A stretch of 64,000 nt of DNA from Apoderus coryli (GCA_911728435.2 OU452200.1:930001-994000), one strand, 5' to 3'. Positions 11,860-24,800 are shown, counted from the first letter of the stretch. The notes: generated by a model not told the origin, from the letters alone. Numbers and translations: made by a program.

Positions 11860-11915
11860 TGTCTGTCTGTCTGTCTGTATGTCTGTCAGTCTGTCGGTCT
11901 GTCTGTCTGTCTCTA
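11860..11915 (+). repeat. (GTCT)n microsatellite
   Basis: Imperfect GTCT/GTCY repeat directly preceding the degenerate tandem units at 12067-12400. Such GTCY tracts are known inside some insect SINE-like and Helitron-like elements; here the association is only suggestive. Confidence 0.85.
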
Positions 11916-12059
11916 TGCACGAAAACGCAAGTACCACTTAACAGATTTTAACCAAATTTGGTACAAAAATACTATAGGACATGGCAAGGAGCTGATTAGC
12001 TTTTGGGAAACATCGGGCGTAGGCAAAGGGTTTAAAAGAGGGTTCAAAAATTAAAAAAA

Positions 12060-12405
12060 TCCATAGTTCTTAAACTGATCCGAAATACTGCATAATTTTT
12101 AATTGAATATAACCTAAAATATTGAACATAAAATATTAGACCACATTGGCGTTCGAAAATAGTGTAAAATGGGGTAAAAAATATTTAAAAAAAACGTACT
12201 TCTTAAACATAGCAGAAATATTCACTAATTATTTATGGATTTAATAGAATATAACCTATAAAATGTGTCATAAAAAATATATATTTCTTAAACTTATTCG
12301 AAATATGGAATAATTTTTCATACTTGTGAGAGAATATAACCTAAAAAATGTTACATAAAAGAATTGGTTCACACAGGCGTTCGAAAATAGTCTAAAAAAG
12401 GATCA
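12060..12405. repeat. Three degenerate tandem units sharing GAATATAACCTA
   Basis: The pattern CTTAAAC..(A/T)..GAAATA..., AATTTTT.., GAATATAACCTA(A/T)AA, ATAAAA recurs at about 12070, 12200 and 12290. Units 1 and 3 also share GGCGTTCGAAAATAGT. Likely internal repeats of a non-autonomous element that includes the GTCT tract. Confidence 0.5.
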
Positions 12406-13249
12406 AAAACGAAAAAAAAATTATATATAGCTTTTATATAAGAGAACCTACATACATACAGTATACTTTTATACAAATCAACAGACAATTATTGTGAATA
12501 CAAGGATTTTTAAAATACCGTAGGACATGTATTGTTATGAAAAGTTAAAAGGGTGCGCCTATGAACGGCTACGGTTGGTATTGACGTGGATATCGAGTTG
12601 TGGTTTCTTATATCATTTTAAACTAAAATTAGAAAGACTATACTTAGACTTAGTAGAAAATGAGTCTGAACTGGTCAATTTCAGTACCTCGTTAGTTACT
12701 TTCAATAATCCACAGACACATTCCCAACCCCCAAGATAAGTAAGTACGCAGTAATACTAGCACGAAATAGGAAAAAAAATCATCAAATTCAAAGCAAAAT
12801 TATGCAGCTTTCTTAAATTTGAGACAGAAATGTATATCATTCTGTATTCCTTGGAATAAATTGACTACACGGTTTGGCTGTGTTGTAATAATTTCATTTA
12901 CATATAAGAAAAAAACTGACTGCGCACAGTAGGTACATAAAATATGTTTGACCTTATGAACTGGCATGGAAAAAATACAGTTTGTCATGTCTGTTTGTGT
13001 TCTCTAAAAGATTAGGTTTGTTTCTATAGAAAAAAAAACTATTGCTCTTAGATAAGGTATATTCAGTTTTGTTTGTTATCTTGTAAAAAAACATATAATG
13101 TATCTAATAATACAGTATCTTGTTCTTGATTAGCTCAGGACCATGGTTTCGTTTTTATTGCAGAATGAAGCAAGACAATGGTTTATTTAGAACACAAAAC
13201 GTATTTGCTCTATGACTTATGAAATAAAGAAAGTTTGACATAATTGAAG

Positions 13250-13560
13250 CAAGATTGGGATATGACCTGCGCAAACAATCATTAATATGGTCAGTCAATT
13301 CTATAAAATTTAAGAACCAATTAAGTTAATAATCATGATTTTGAATGGTACACAGTCATATGATGAGAGAGTTAAGGAACACAAAGACTGGTTAATTGTA
13401 TTTATCGCATTTTCAATATCAGATATATTAAGAGTTAGTTTGATCTGTCTGTCATCTGCATATTCATAATTTGAACAGGAATTGAGGCAATTGTAAATGT
13501 TTTGCGTATATAAACAAAACATATTCGAAGCCAAAATCGAACCCTGACATACCCCAATTT
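13250..13560 (-). pseudogene. LINE RT palm fragment
   Basis: Minus-strand frame from 13534 reads ASNMFCLYTQNIYNCL then YEYADDRQIKL, the YADD catalytic box with its usual upstream block; a degraded GVxQGSIL precedes it in another frame (about 13560). Only the palm is preserved. Clade not assignable by eye. Confidence 0.6.
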
Positions 13561-14144
13561 CTACATTACCTAATTGTCAGAATTGTTAAATATTCTAAAT
13601 GTGTGGAATTTTGCACAAAGTGCTTGGATACAACAGACGAAATTTGGCTGGTCTTGCAACTTTTGCCATGTCTTAGTGCCTTCTACAGATATTTAAAATG
13701 TTTGGAATTTTGCAAAAAGTGTCTTTCGCATAACACAGAGATTTGACTTTTGTGAAAACAACTTTTACCTAAACACCGTGAGAACAAGAAGTTCGAAAGC
13801 AGAAAGTCATAATGTCCGTCTGTTCTAAGGTACATTGTTTCGGAATAATAATCTGACTTATTTTCTTACACTAAATTGTTTGTTAAGGACCTCAAGTCCC
13901 TAGAGCAGGCAAATGTGCGTTCCTTTCTATTTCGACTTCAATTCGCCTCTTCAGTTAGTCGTGGAGACACCACAAGACAGTTTGTATTTACTTTTATTCA
14001 TTCGAAAATTTTTAAAGTAATTTAAAAGGACCAAAGTAATCATCCAACACATCCAAAAGTTCAGTAACGCTGCAAGGACCCAGCCTGTATGTCATAAACA
14101 ATATTTTTACTACTATTTTTTTTTTGTTGGGCCATCCCGTATAG

Positions 14145-14419
14145 CATGTCTATGTGAAAATAGAGAAGTCGAACACTCTACAGCCAAACATACTCACACA
14201 GATCTTGAAGAAGAATCTGCGGTATGCAATTACCCTTTTCCAGGTGAAGCACGTGACTTTTTACGTAGTCATCTTTTGCCTGTGTTCTCTATCTTGCAGT
14301 CTAATCTACATAATCTCATCAGTGATTTATCTTTGCCTGCTAAGGACGTGACATACGAATTCTCCTATCGCAAGCGAAAAGATTTTGTTAGTGAAAAATC
14401 ATCTTGTTTTCACATTGAG
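14145..14419 (+). CDS. Candidate host coding exon, product unknown
   Basis: A 275-nt open segment bounded by a convincing acceptor (T-rich run at about 14116-14125, then CCCGTATAG at 14136-14144) and a consensus donor (GAG|GTAAGT at 14417-14425). The open frame (first full codon 14147) reads through the whole exon without a stop and encodes about 91 residues, including CENREVEHSTAKHTHTDLEE, YPFPGEARDFLRSHLLPVF and DLSLPAKDVTYEFSYRKRKD. The peptide has balanced composition, unlike the transposon fossils around it. I recognise no domain and cannot link it to other exons in the window. It could be an internal exon of a gene with long repeat-filled introns, or a chance open stretch. Confidence 0.45.
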
Positions 14420-14439
14420 GTAAGTTGGAAGTATTTTTT

Positions 14440-16680
14440 ATATATTTCAAATTTACCACATTTTCATGGATTATTTTTGTGGGCACTTTAATATTAAACA
14501 GAATTATTGTACATAAATAAAGGTCTCATGTCGAGAAAATAAGTGTAATAGTCATAATCATTATACAGGGTGTATCAAATGACAAATAATAACCACTCAG
14601 TGCCAGGTCTGGACTATAAGGTGGGTGATTTACACTTTTGAATCCCATTTTGTGAAGGGGCACCGTTTACAGAGTCTCACGTTAAATTGAAGTACCTTTT
14701 TTTAATAATTAAAATGTACCCCTGATAAATGTATTAAAACTTTCGGAACATAACCCGAATTGCTTTGTCAAAAAATGCAACTTTAACAAAAATGGCTACA
14801 GTTAGATAGTAAAAAGTACCCCTAGTTTCTTGTTAAAACTAAAAATGAATTAATTTTCGTGTATTTTGTTCATTATTTCTTCACAATATACGCAATGCGC
14901 CTGCTACTAATTCTAACTACAACTACTGTTTGAATGAAAAAGGATGATAAAAATTAACATTAATACGGTGCATATCTCAAATTTAAATAGCCCCATACTG
15001 TCTGCGTGGACTGCAGCTTTTAAAATGAGGAACTCTTCGCATTAATTTAACATAAACATGCTCTCCTGTGCATGCACCAGCTTTTTATTAATTTATATGA
15101 GAGTGGTGTCTATTATTTCTTTTCTTTTGGTTTTTATTTTTGTTTGTATTTCTGTTAATAATTTTAACTGAGTAAGTACTACATGTGCGGTTTTATAAAA
15201 AAATAACATCCTTTTGTATATCATAAATAATAATAAAAAAGGCCTTTGTAAAAATTTACTAGGGGTAGTGGGTGTTTTTCTCCCCAATTTCTACGGTACT
15301 GGAAAAAGTACGATATTAATACACCGATTTGAACCGCTAATGTTTTCTATACAAAAAAGGTACTGTCTAAGCTCTAAAGTTGATCGGACATTTTTAACAT
15401 TTAATTTAACTGTGTATGATTTGTTATTGTATTGGAAAAATGTTTCTGATAATGGCCTTTTGCAGTTGTTATGAAAATTGAAAATACCATCTCTCGAGAA
15501 AGATGCTTCATCGGTTATACGGAACTTCGACTTCAAACTGAGGATTTTGAGCTTTTTTGTCTTGCATCCATCTACAAAAAACCAATCTTAGCGGGAAATC
15601 TCTTGGCAATAAGGCAATAAACTACCCCTTCAAACTCTTTACCAATTATGAATTAAAAAAAATAAATTCTTGCACAAAACATAATTGATTATGATTATGA
15701 TAAACGCAAAAACGTACTTTCGTGGATTGTCTCAAATAATATCGTTACGTTCATGGCAGCTTCATTGTATCTGCGGTACTGGCTTATTTTCGAAGGTCTC
15801 TTAGTGACCAACCCGCAAGCAACCGTTGAGTAATCCTCCAAAAAGGAGTCTAATAAGAAAATAAATTTAAATATAAAAATCACTCGATTCAATAGAAACA
15901 GTTTCTGCTCTTATAAGTCGACGCTGTATTTACGAGAAGATGCAAGATAGCAAAGTGCTGCCTCAAACATTTTTTATGACATCTAATTGAAGAAATTTCA
16001 CTTTCTAGAGGTATGTTTGTTGCGTGCAATAAAGCAATCCCAAAGGCACTTGAAGGTTGGGTTGGTTGAGAAATTTACTACTCTGCAAGATACAAGCTAA
16101 ACAAAGTTGTTGATTTTATAAGACCTTGTTAATTCATTCAAAAAACCCGAATTATATCTACAATAAATTTGCAATTAGGATTAAGAGAAGCCAGATTATC
16201 TATGAAAGATAAATAAACTGAGATATTACGTATCATAATCGAAAATCTACGTTTCATTATTCTCAATGTAATCACAACAAAAAATCAATTTACTTCCCTA
16301 TTATTTCATTAAAACCGCATACCTAGTTTCTATACCTACACAATACTACTCACCAACCCCCTTTTTGGGAAAAATATTATTAGTCCAAATATGTCAACCT
16401 TGATGCCTTGTATCCTTTGTGACACATCATAGCCAAGCAATCTCTATATTTTTGTTATAAAGGAAGGACATTTCCCACGTATTCTGCTCCAAGGCGAAAA
16501 GGGTTTGACCGACGGGACCCGACCGACCCTTTTTTTCTTTTGTTTTGTGTTGCACCTTTTGTGCTGCATCCCTTTCTAATACTAATAAATAGAGCCCTAC
16601 GAGGGTTCTTCCTCAAGTTTCTGCTATGGCATACAAAACAAGCATTTTATATGCAGATTCTAGGCTTTCTTCAATTTCCC
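14440..16680. other. Repeat-poor stretch, transposon end at 14565, otherwise nothing recognised
   Basis: ATACAGGGTGTATCAAAT at about 14563-14580 resembles the ACAGGGTGT ends of insect DNA transposons (others at about 6116, 18734, 20227 and 60534). Open frames at 15093-15536 and 15695-15892 show no motif I recognise. No other feature seen. Confidence 0.4.
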
Positions 16681-16685
16681 AAATA

Positions 16686-17553
16686 CAGTTGAACCTCTAC
16701 AGGGTACAGGTACATACATTATTATTTACTAGGAAAAATAATCAGTTATTTTCTTGTGAACTTTACTTTTGAAAAATAATAGTTGCTCAACAAAATTCTC
16801 GCATTTATTCAAATGCATAAAGAGTTGATCAGGTACCATTTCCAGGCCCCCCTGAGAGTAGTTTGCACAATGTCAAATGCATTTCTTTTTTCACTAAACT
16901 TAGCAGGACAGTCCCCGGTTTCTGTTTCTTCTTCATGATCGTCTATACTTCAATTATGTCTTGGTCAGTTAGGAGATATGTCGTGCCAACATCATTGTCG
17001 ATTTCTAAGAAATCATCAAGTAAAAAATCTGCGTCGACGGTAGCAGTTTTTTGTAGAATATCCCATTGTTTTTTTAAGCTAGCGAGATTGGTTTACTCCC
17101 ATTTGTGATTTTTCTCAGTAAAACCTGGTTTAGAAAAACAGTTTTTGATACTTTTCTGAGAAACATTTTCACTCCATGCTTTAACGACGTCGGTTATACA
17201 GCCTTTAAGGTTAATCAATGTTTGGACTGGAAACTAGCCTAAAAATTAACGCAGTTAAATTCTTTGGCAAATTGTTGAGCCTTTTGCTTTATTAAATTTC
17301 CCGATATTGGTACATTTTGATGTGTACATGCCACTTGAAATCATCGTAAAACTGCTTCGTTTACATCCTCGTAAGAACACAACCATCCTCGTTTTCTACT
17401 GCTTGAAACATTAGTTTTCTTGATGAGAGTTTCGCGAGTTTTTACTACTTGGGGAAACACCGAATTTTGCTGCAAGATCAATTTTTTGCAGCCTTTATCA
17501 ACTTCCTCCAAATTAATTTTCTCAGCTAAACTTAAACAGACACGTTTGGACAT
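16686..17553 (-). pseudogene. pogo/Tigger-like transposase remnant
   Basis: Minus-strand reading starts at 17553 with MSKRVCLSLAEKINL, EVDKGCKKLILQQNSVF and then YEDVNEAVLRW-like sequence, the N-terminal CENP-B-type helix-turn-helix of pogo/Tigger transposases. Further on, a KAW..NVS..SIKNCFSKPGF-like block (near 17100-17180) matches the conserved region after the DDE domain. The central catalytic domain is missing. CAGTTGAACCTCTACAGGGT at 16686 resembles a pogo-type terminus. A second pogo-like remnant is at 58659-59402. Confidence 0.65.
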
Positions 17554-17789
17554 CTTACTTGATTCTTAAGCAAAAACCAACTGAACCTAAATTATTTACA
17601 ATTTACTAGGCCTCGACTATAAAATTTAGGAGAGAGTTAGGAACTCCCCAGGTGTCTCACACCTGCTTTATTGCCTACCATTAGGCGTTATGAACGCGTT
17701 AAGAACATTTTCAAAAGAATGCGATATAAAACTTTAAATGGGAAACCCGAAACGGGCAAGATCTCATTAAATGCATAAAAATTTATACT

Positions 17790-18285
17790 GTATCGTATGT
17801 ATTTATATTGTCTCGGGTAATACGTCATGAATCTGACTGTTTGCAATTACAGAAAGACTTAGCAGAACTGCAGAATTGGTGTCTGATCAACAAATTGCCT
17901 CTTAACATTAACAAGTGCAGAGCGATGACTTTTTCTAAGCGACAGTTCCGTGTTCGTTTTGAATATATCCTCGCGGGTGCTGCTCTGGAATTGGCACACG
18001 AAACTGGGGATCTTGGTGTATTGGTTGACAGTAGGTTATCTTTTGATCAGCACATAGAGGAATTAACACAGAGTGCATTTCGTTCTTTTGGGTTTTCTCC
18101 TAAGAAGCACATCTAAATTTCGGAACATCAATTGTCAAAAGTCACTGTCTCTCTCTCTTTGGTTAGATCTAAGTTAGAATATGCCTCGATTATATGGTCA
18201 CCAATTTATCAGGTCCACGCGAATAGAATCGAACGTGTCCAAAGAAAATTCTTAATATATCTATTTTTCAAGGATCGAGACTAAA
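17790..18285 (+). pseudogene. LINE RT C-terminal remnant (diverged I/Loner-like)
   Basis: Frame at 17808-18116 includes LQKDLAELQNWCLINKLPL, NINKCRAMTFSKR and DLGVLVDSRLSFDQHI, parallel to the RT region of the copies at 300-1401 and 6478-7756 but clearly diverged. After a stop, SLVRSKLEYASIIWSPIYQV and RIERVQRKFL continue the RT thumb in a second frame. Upstream palm and downstream tail are absent. Confidence 0.7.
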
Positions 18286-18299
18286 ATATAGCATTTTTC

Positions 18300-20380
18300 G
18301 TTAATTTAGGCATCCCGAGTGAATATATGAAACTATACTCAAACGATTCCAGAACTGGCTGTTACACGCTTGAAATTGGGTATCTAAACTATCACACAAA
18401 TTTTCATTTTATCGACCATCCCTCGTAGCTATGGAAGAGAGAGCGAGAGAGATAAGAATAATAAATAATACCCACTATTACTGAAAGAGAGGCGTCCTTG
18501 AATTTTGCCATTGAAAGCAGTCGGACCATGTACCACAGCTTGTTTTGTTGAGAGTCTGCGGCTTTTTGGATTAGTTTTTGCTATTATTGCACAGAGATAT
18601 ATCTTGGTTGATAATCGCACCCAACGTTGTGGGATAGTAATCTTGATGGAGGTACTCGAATAACACTCAATTCAGGGTGGAGATGGTGGGTAACGAGCAG
18701 AAAAAGGGGTTAAACAATTGATATTATATTATATAGGGTGTGCTAAGAATATATGTATAACAAGATATTATACATTTTGATGAGGTGAGTTTTTCAAATG
18801 TATCGAAGAGGTGTTACTTCTAAAGCTAGATTTCGTTTTTATTTCCTTTCGAAAAGTCCTTATAACTGTATAACTAAAACCAAAACCTCGATCTGCTCTA
18901 GAACCACCAATATACAGGAAAGCCTTGAACACATAATCCGACTAATTTGTGTGTTTTGACAACAACAAATGATGAGACCTGAACAGTAGTAAGGAAAAGC
19001 CGTGAGTAAACACACTTCTCCTGAGCGTGGTTAGGAGCCAGCGCTGCTTTTCGAAGATACTAAGAGTAACTGACAGTAGTGCCAGTACCAAGGGCCTATA
19101 CCATTCTGAAATATTTGGAAACCGATTCATAACCCCTGCATCCCCAAGGTTCCTACGTCTCAACAAAGTTGTCTAAAATGACCAGTGCCAACGAATTTGG
19201 TGAACGGTGGCTAGAAGAGAGATTTTGGCAATTGACAACATCAAATTTACCCTGACGAATTCCTCCGAAAATTAGAGGCTGTAGCTATACTAAAGAAGTC
19301 AACGTGTACTAGGATTATCAACTGTTGAATCAAATTTGTTAAGGTTGATTGTTTATCCTTCTCAGATTTCCCTTCCTAGAATCCTGGCTTTCACTTAGAA
19401 TAAGCTTAAATTTAATTGCGTATGCTCTTCGAGAATTGTGGCATAATTGGATCCACGATTTGTAAAAGTGCAACACGAAAATGGATACAATTTGTCTAAT
19501 TGTGATTGTTAAACAGCTACAGCAAATTGATTTAATCGTTTCGACGAAGAAAGCAAACGAGGAAAGGAATAATTATGAAGCAAAGACACAGCGCGCAATA
19601 TACATTTGACGACCGAGGATAAACAGTTGTTTAACAAACAAAAATTATGCCAAGATATACAACGGGACGAAGGGATCGACTAATGCAAACGATAAAGGTA
19701 TGAAGCAACTTCAGGCAGAAATGAAATATTATGTTATAAAAAAATTCCAGAACATCAGGCGAACATAACCACGAAAATCGAAGAAACCAAAGCAGGAAAA
19801 AATAATAACTTCGGATTAAACAAAGATAAATTAAAGCTGAATTTTTTAATTGAGCTGTCCATATACGCAAATTACTCTAGACTGGACACCACTGTATTTT
19901 AACGATTAACAAAGCAAAACGTGCATATTAAAACTGGATATAATAACATCAGAGATCATTATCTCGAATGCGAATTTTCAGTTCCATTTGATGTTGACTA
20001 CAGACCCCTCGCGTATTAAAGCAGAAATGTAAAAATCAACAAAGCAACAATCATAATCATAATAACAGTTTGGCATGCATGGTGCATCTCCAAACAGACA
20101 GAACACATACATAATATATTATGCGATTATTTACATTAACGAAATAATCTTGTTTTGACAACGGTTGAAACAAAACGGCTGGGCTTTATAGGGTTTGGTC
20201 TCACCGGTCTACGAACATTCATATACAAGGTGTTCCACAGTGAGCACATATTATTATACGACGTTTCGGTTCCTACTCACATGAAATACGGTTTCATGTA
20301 TACGTAAATACGGTATTATTTCATGTTATCTAGTCAGTTAATTAGTAATCAATTTTTATTCATACAGAATGAAACCCCTG
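18300..20380. other. Stretch with no recognised gene
   Basis: A TATAGGGTGTGCTAAG sequence at about 18733 and CAAGGTGTTCCACAGTG at about 20226 resemble DNA-transposon ends. Open frames at 18942-19166 and 19631-19870 were not recognised. Confidence 0.4.
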
Positions 20381-20387
20381 TATATTT

Positions 20388-20531
20388 CCAAAAATTATCA
20401 AAAAAAGAACATTTGCATCCATACGAAATACAGCTGGTTCAAGAGCTTGAAGATGGAGTTTTTCAGAGGCGTCTTGAATTCTGCAATGTAATGTTAGACC
20501 AAATTAACTTGAATCCAAACTCCCAGGATTA
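20388..20531 (+). pseudogene. Transposase fragment (Tc1/mariner superfamily, middle part)
   Basis: HPYEIQLVQELEDGVFQRRLEFC matches the widespread insect transposase block (..LVQEL...DF.RRLEFCE.M) that precedes the second catalytic aspartate. The frame stops soon after, before any DEC.F block. Only about 48 residues remain. Confidence 0.6.
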
Positions 20532-20794
20532 ACTACCTGCAAGTTACTTAAGGAAAACTTGTCTGTAACCTTGCAGATAGGCTCCGGATAAAATCATTTG
20601 CGCAAGGTAGTGCGATACATTAGTTATGTTATATCATATTAAGTAATCTTATTGACTTACTTATCCTAAATATTAAAACTAGAATAGTATGCTTATGAAC
20701 CCTAAAAAACATTATGATTACTTATATACAGATGGCACTTAGAAATCTGAATCAAAACTCGACTGCCAGCTATTAGAGAGTACTATAATAACCC

Positions 20795-21040
20795 ACTCGA
20801 TGCCACTGCCGTACAAACAGATCTAAATACCCTTTTTAATTGGTCAGTACAAAATCTCCTTCTATTTAATGTAGAAAAATGCAAGTCAATGTCATATACT
20901 CATTCAAAGAAAAAATTAGAATATGAATATAAACTCAATAATACTTCCCTTCAAAGGGTTCAATCCATTAAAAATCTTGGTATTATATTTGACAAGAAAC
21001 TTCCATTTTCAGAGCATATTAAATATACAATTATTGGAAT
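20795..21040 (+). pseudogene. LINE RT fragment
   Basis: Plus-strand reading gives VQTDLNTLFNWSVQNLLLFN, VEKCKSMSYTHSKKKL and SIKNLGIIFDKKLPFSEHI, the region following the YADD box in Jockey/I-group RTs. Ends at a stop near 21055. No tail is visible, so this is an internal fragment. Confidence 0.65.
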
Positions 21041-21118
21041 TTTTCATGCGAAATAGTAAAACCTTAACTAACGTAACAAACTAACTATTTTATTCAAAAA
21101 TTAGACAAAAAAAATATT

Positions 21119-21196
21119 GCCAGGGCTGGGATTCGAACCCAGAACCTTCCGGGTGCGAAGATAAGAGTTATAAGTTCCATCTACCTAACTGGTGAA
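21119..21196 (-). tRNA. tRNA-like sequence (SINE head or tRNA pseudogene)
   Basis: The minus strand contains an intact B-box/T-arm (CTGGGTTCGAATCCCAG, with a 5-bp stem), an A-box-like TTAGGTAGATGG about 40 nt upstream, and a short oligo-T run soon after the last paired part (plus-strand AAAAAAAA at about 21106-21113). The anticodon arm does not form a clean 5-bp stem and the acceptor arm is unconvincing. A functional tRNA is therefore unlikely; a tRNA-derived SINE head or a pol III pseudogene fits better. Confidence 0.5.
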
Positions 21197-21199
21197 ATT

Positions 21200-21817
21200 T
21201 TAAACGCAATTTTCTCGAGATTTATGGGGACAAACAATAAAAAGTAACATATCGCTGTAAATCAGATATAAAATGCTTTAAAATGATGTATACCATCAAT
21301 CAATTCAATGAGCTTAAGTAGACTTATAAAAAGGATAAAGAGTCGCCGAGCTATTTTTTTTCGAAAGCTGTACGACCAAAACTTTCGAAGATACAGCCGG
21401 TGAATAGCCTTAGTGAGACACTCGAATGGTAATAGTGCATAATTATTGGACAGTAAATGTTATTGAAAATAGCTTGTTTACATAAAAAACTATTTGTAAA
21501 GAATAATTGAAATAAAAAGCAATTTGTTAGACAGATATGTGCATTCCTCGTGTAAAACATTCCGCAACGATTGAAAACGTATTTTGAACTTTTCTCTATG
21601 TATGGACGGACGTACCTACGCGAGTGTACAGCCAACTGTGCAAATATTATTTTAATTAAAATAATTATATCCGCATTCAATTACTAACGCTGGTTATTAA
21701 AAACAATTACACCGCTTGTTTTGTTTCGATATTCTTGATAATATGCATTTCTATGCGCCTCAACTTCCAACTACTAATGTGCCATGATTTGATTGTATTT
21801 ATAGTTTTTATATTTAA

Positions 21818-21818
<1 letters not shown>
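21200..21818. other. Left flank of the TAA-repeat element nest
   Basis: No recognised gene. This is the host-side sequence immediately left of the first (TAA)n tract. It does not obviously continue the minus-strand RT fragment that lies on the right side of the nest (39730 onward). Confidence 0.5.
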
Positions 21819-21875
<57 letters not shown>

Positions 21876-24800
21876 GGACGCAGTAGACGCATGAGATGGA
21901 GTACTAACTTGAATAAGGATGTCATGCGCTACTACTTCATAGCCACAAGCCTCGAAACGGATTTTACTGATTATAGGGATAGACTAAAGAATATGTTTGC
22001 TGCTGAACATCCAGAACACAATGATATTACAGCACAACGCCTATCCGATCAGCGTAGAGCAATACAGAGAAACAATCTATTAACCCAAATTGAAATTCAG
22101 TATATTTTAGACAGAGTGAGGGAGGAACTAAATATACCTCATACGCCCAATCAGTCTTTTGAGGATGACAATGTTTATGGTACCCATACACCCTCAGATT
22201 CGCCACGTGGTTCACCATTCAATAACATAGATATAGAGATTCCTCAAGAGCCCCACCAAGAGGACGAAATACTTAATACTTACCATGCTAACTTACTGAA
22301 ATACCTTGGAATGGACCCTAACGTTAGACCTCCCATACAAAAACTTAGATTTAACAAGAACACAGGAACACTTATAAATAGAGCCAATTCCATCCTAGAA
22401 CAAACGCTAAACGATGGTATGAATCTTGAAGAGGTACATTCCACGATATATTGCGCGGCAATTACCGTAGTGAGCCTTAATCAAAAATATACATCACCTA
22501 ACAAAAAAAATACAGATGGGTATTTACCATCATGGCAACGCCGCCTCACCAATAAAATTAATGGCCTACGAAGGAGTATCGGTAAAACTCAACAGTACCA
22601 CGACGGAAATAGAAACAACAGATTGCTTAGAACACTGCCGACAGACTTAAAAGACATTATACAAACAATCAATGCCGAAACGGAAAATAAAGTGCGTACA
22701 TACCTTGATACACTTAAACAAAAGTTAGCAGCATACTCAGCTCGATTAAAGAGATACAGAGAAAGTTACTCAAGACGCAGAGACAACAGCCTATTTTCGA
22801 ACAATGAAAAGGCGTTTTACTCATCACTATCAAAAAAATATGATAACCTTAACCCCCCAGATCTTGAAAGTCAGACCAACTACTGGACGAGTATATGGTC
22901 ACAGAGCAATAACCATACAAAAAATACTTGGATAAACCAAGAAATGAAAGCACAGAACTCTCTACAACCAATGAATGAAATTGTAATAACCCAAGCAGAT
23001 CTAACAGCTGCTTTAAAGAAAATTGCAAACTGGAAAGCGCCCGGACGCGATGGCTTGCATAGCTTTTGGTATAAACGATTCACAGCTTGTCATGAACTCT
23101 TAGTTAACAATTTCAACGATGTCATTAGATTTCCTAACAACTTTCCAACATTTTTAACTGAAGGACTTACTTATTTAATTCCAAAGACTGATAACCCGGA
23201 TCACCCTTCGTTGTTTCGTCCCATTACATGCTTGCCGACCCTTTATAAGATCCTTACGTCGATATTATGTGCTAAACTTGAAGACCACCTGGAACTGGCT
23301 CAAGTGATGACAGATGAGCAGAAAGGTGCTAGACGCAACGTTATGGGATGCAAGGAGCAGCTGGTTGTCGATTCCGTAGTTATGCAGCAGTTGAGGGTGG
23401 GGCAGAGAAATGCACACATTGCATACATCGACTATAAAAAAGCATTTGACTCTGTCCCTCACTCTTGGCTCAAATTTGTATTGACACTGTATAAAGTACA
23501 TCCTACGCTTATACTTTTTCTTGAGACAACTATGAGGGCCTGGCGAACCACACTGTCTCAAAAAATAAATAACGAACTAGTATTTAGCGGGAGCATACCT
23601 CTGCGCAGAGGTATCTTTCAGGGGGATTCGCTCAGTGCCCTATGGTTTTGTCTGTCTCTAAACCCAATTTCAAACACTCTTAAGAAAACAGAGTATGGAG
23701 TAAAATTAAAAAATAATGTACAGGATCTCTTAGTAAGTCACCTTTTCTATGTTGATGACCTAAAAGTGTATGCAGCAAATGACAGACAGCTGAGAGCCAT
23801 GCTAAAGCTGGTGCATGATATGAGTTCGGACATAGGTATGACTTTTGGACTGGAGAAGTGCCGCACGATCAAAATGGTCAAAGGGGTACTTAAAGAGTCA
23901 CAACCTATAGAAATTAATAACGAGGTCGTCATACAAGGTATTGAAGAACCCTATAAATACCTGGGTATAGATCAGACCCATAAAATAGAACATACAACGA
24001 TGAAATCGAAACTGTCTACTGAATTTGAAAAGCGAGTTAAGCTAATTATCAAAACAAAACTAAACTCAAAAAATATCGTTAAGGCTATAAACACATATGC
24101 AATATCTGCCTTAACCCATTCCTTTGGCATAATCAGATGGTCTGATACAGATCTTGATGCACTAAATAGACGAATCAGAACACTTCTAACGCACAAAAGA
24201 ATGCATCACCCAAATGCATGCACTGAGAGAGTCACATTGCCTAGATGCCTGGGAGGTAGAGGTTTAAAAGATGTTAAAGCAATGTACTATGAACAGCTGG
24301 ATAATATTAGAAAATATTTTTACAAAAACTCGGATAAACCGATGTACCGTGCAGTGATCGAGGCAGATAAAAATTTGACCACACTTAATTTAAAATCCCG
24401 AGAATATAACCCAAAAACACACATTACTACCAACGAGGATAAAATTAGGATGTGGTCAGGAAAGCAACTCCATGGAAGATTTTACAACTCCGTTCAAAAC
24501 AATTACGTTGACAAATCCCTCTCTTTTATGTGGGCTACAAAAGGTTACCTCCATCCTGAAACTGAAGGATTCTTAATGGCCACGCAGGACCAAGTTATAA
24601 AAACACGAAATTACGCCAAATACATACTGGGAGAAGACCTGAGTTCTGATAAATGCCGCAAGTGCGGAGCTGTTTCCGAAACTATAGATCATATTTTGGG
24701 ATCCTGTAACACACTAGCAAATACGAAGTACTTGACTCGACACAATCAAGTAGCACATATAATCCATCAGAAAATACTGATAGACAGAAAAATGAAAACC

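Noticed and set aside
15291..15536. Minus-strand 81-codon frame as a host exon
   Set aside because: No splice signals in register and no recognisable domain; could be chance in AT-rich DNA.
21707..21925. Minus-strand open frame with poly-Leu
   Set aside because: It is the (TAA)n tract read as TTA codons; similar poly-Leu, poly-Phe, poly-Tyr and poly-Lys frames at other tails are also artefacts.
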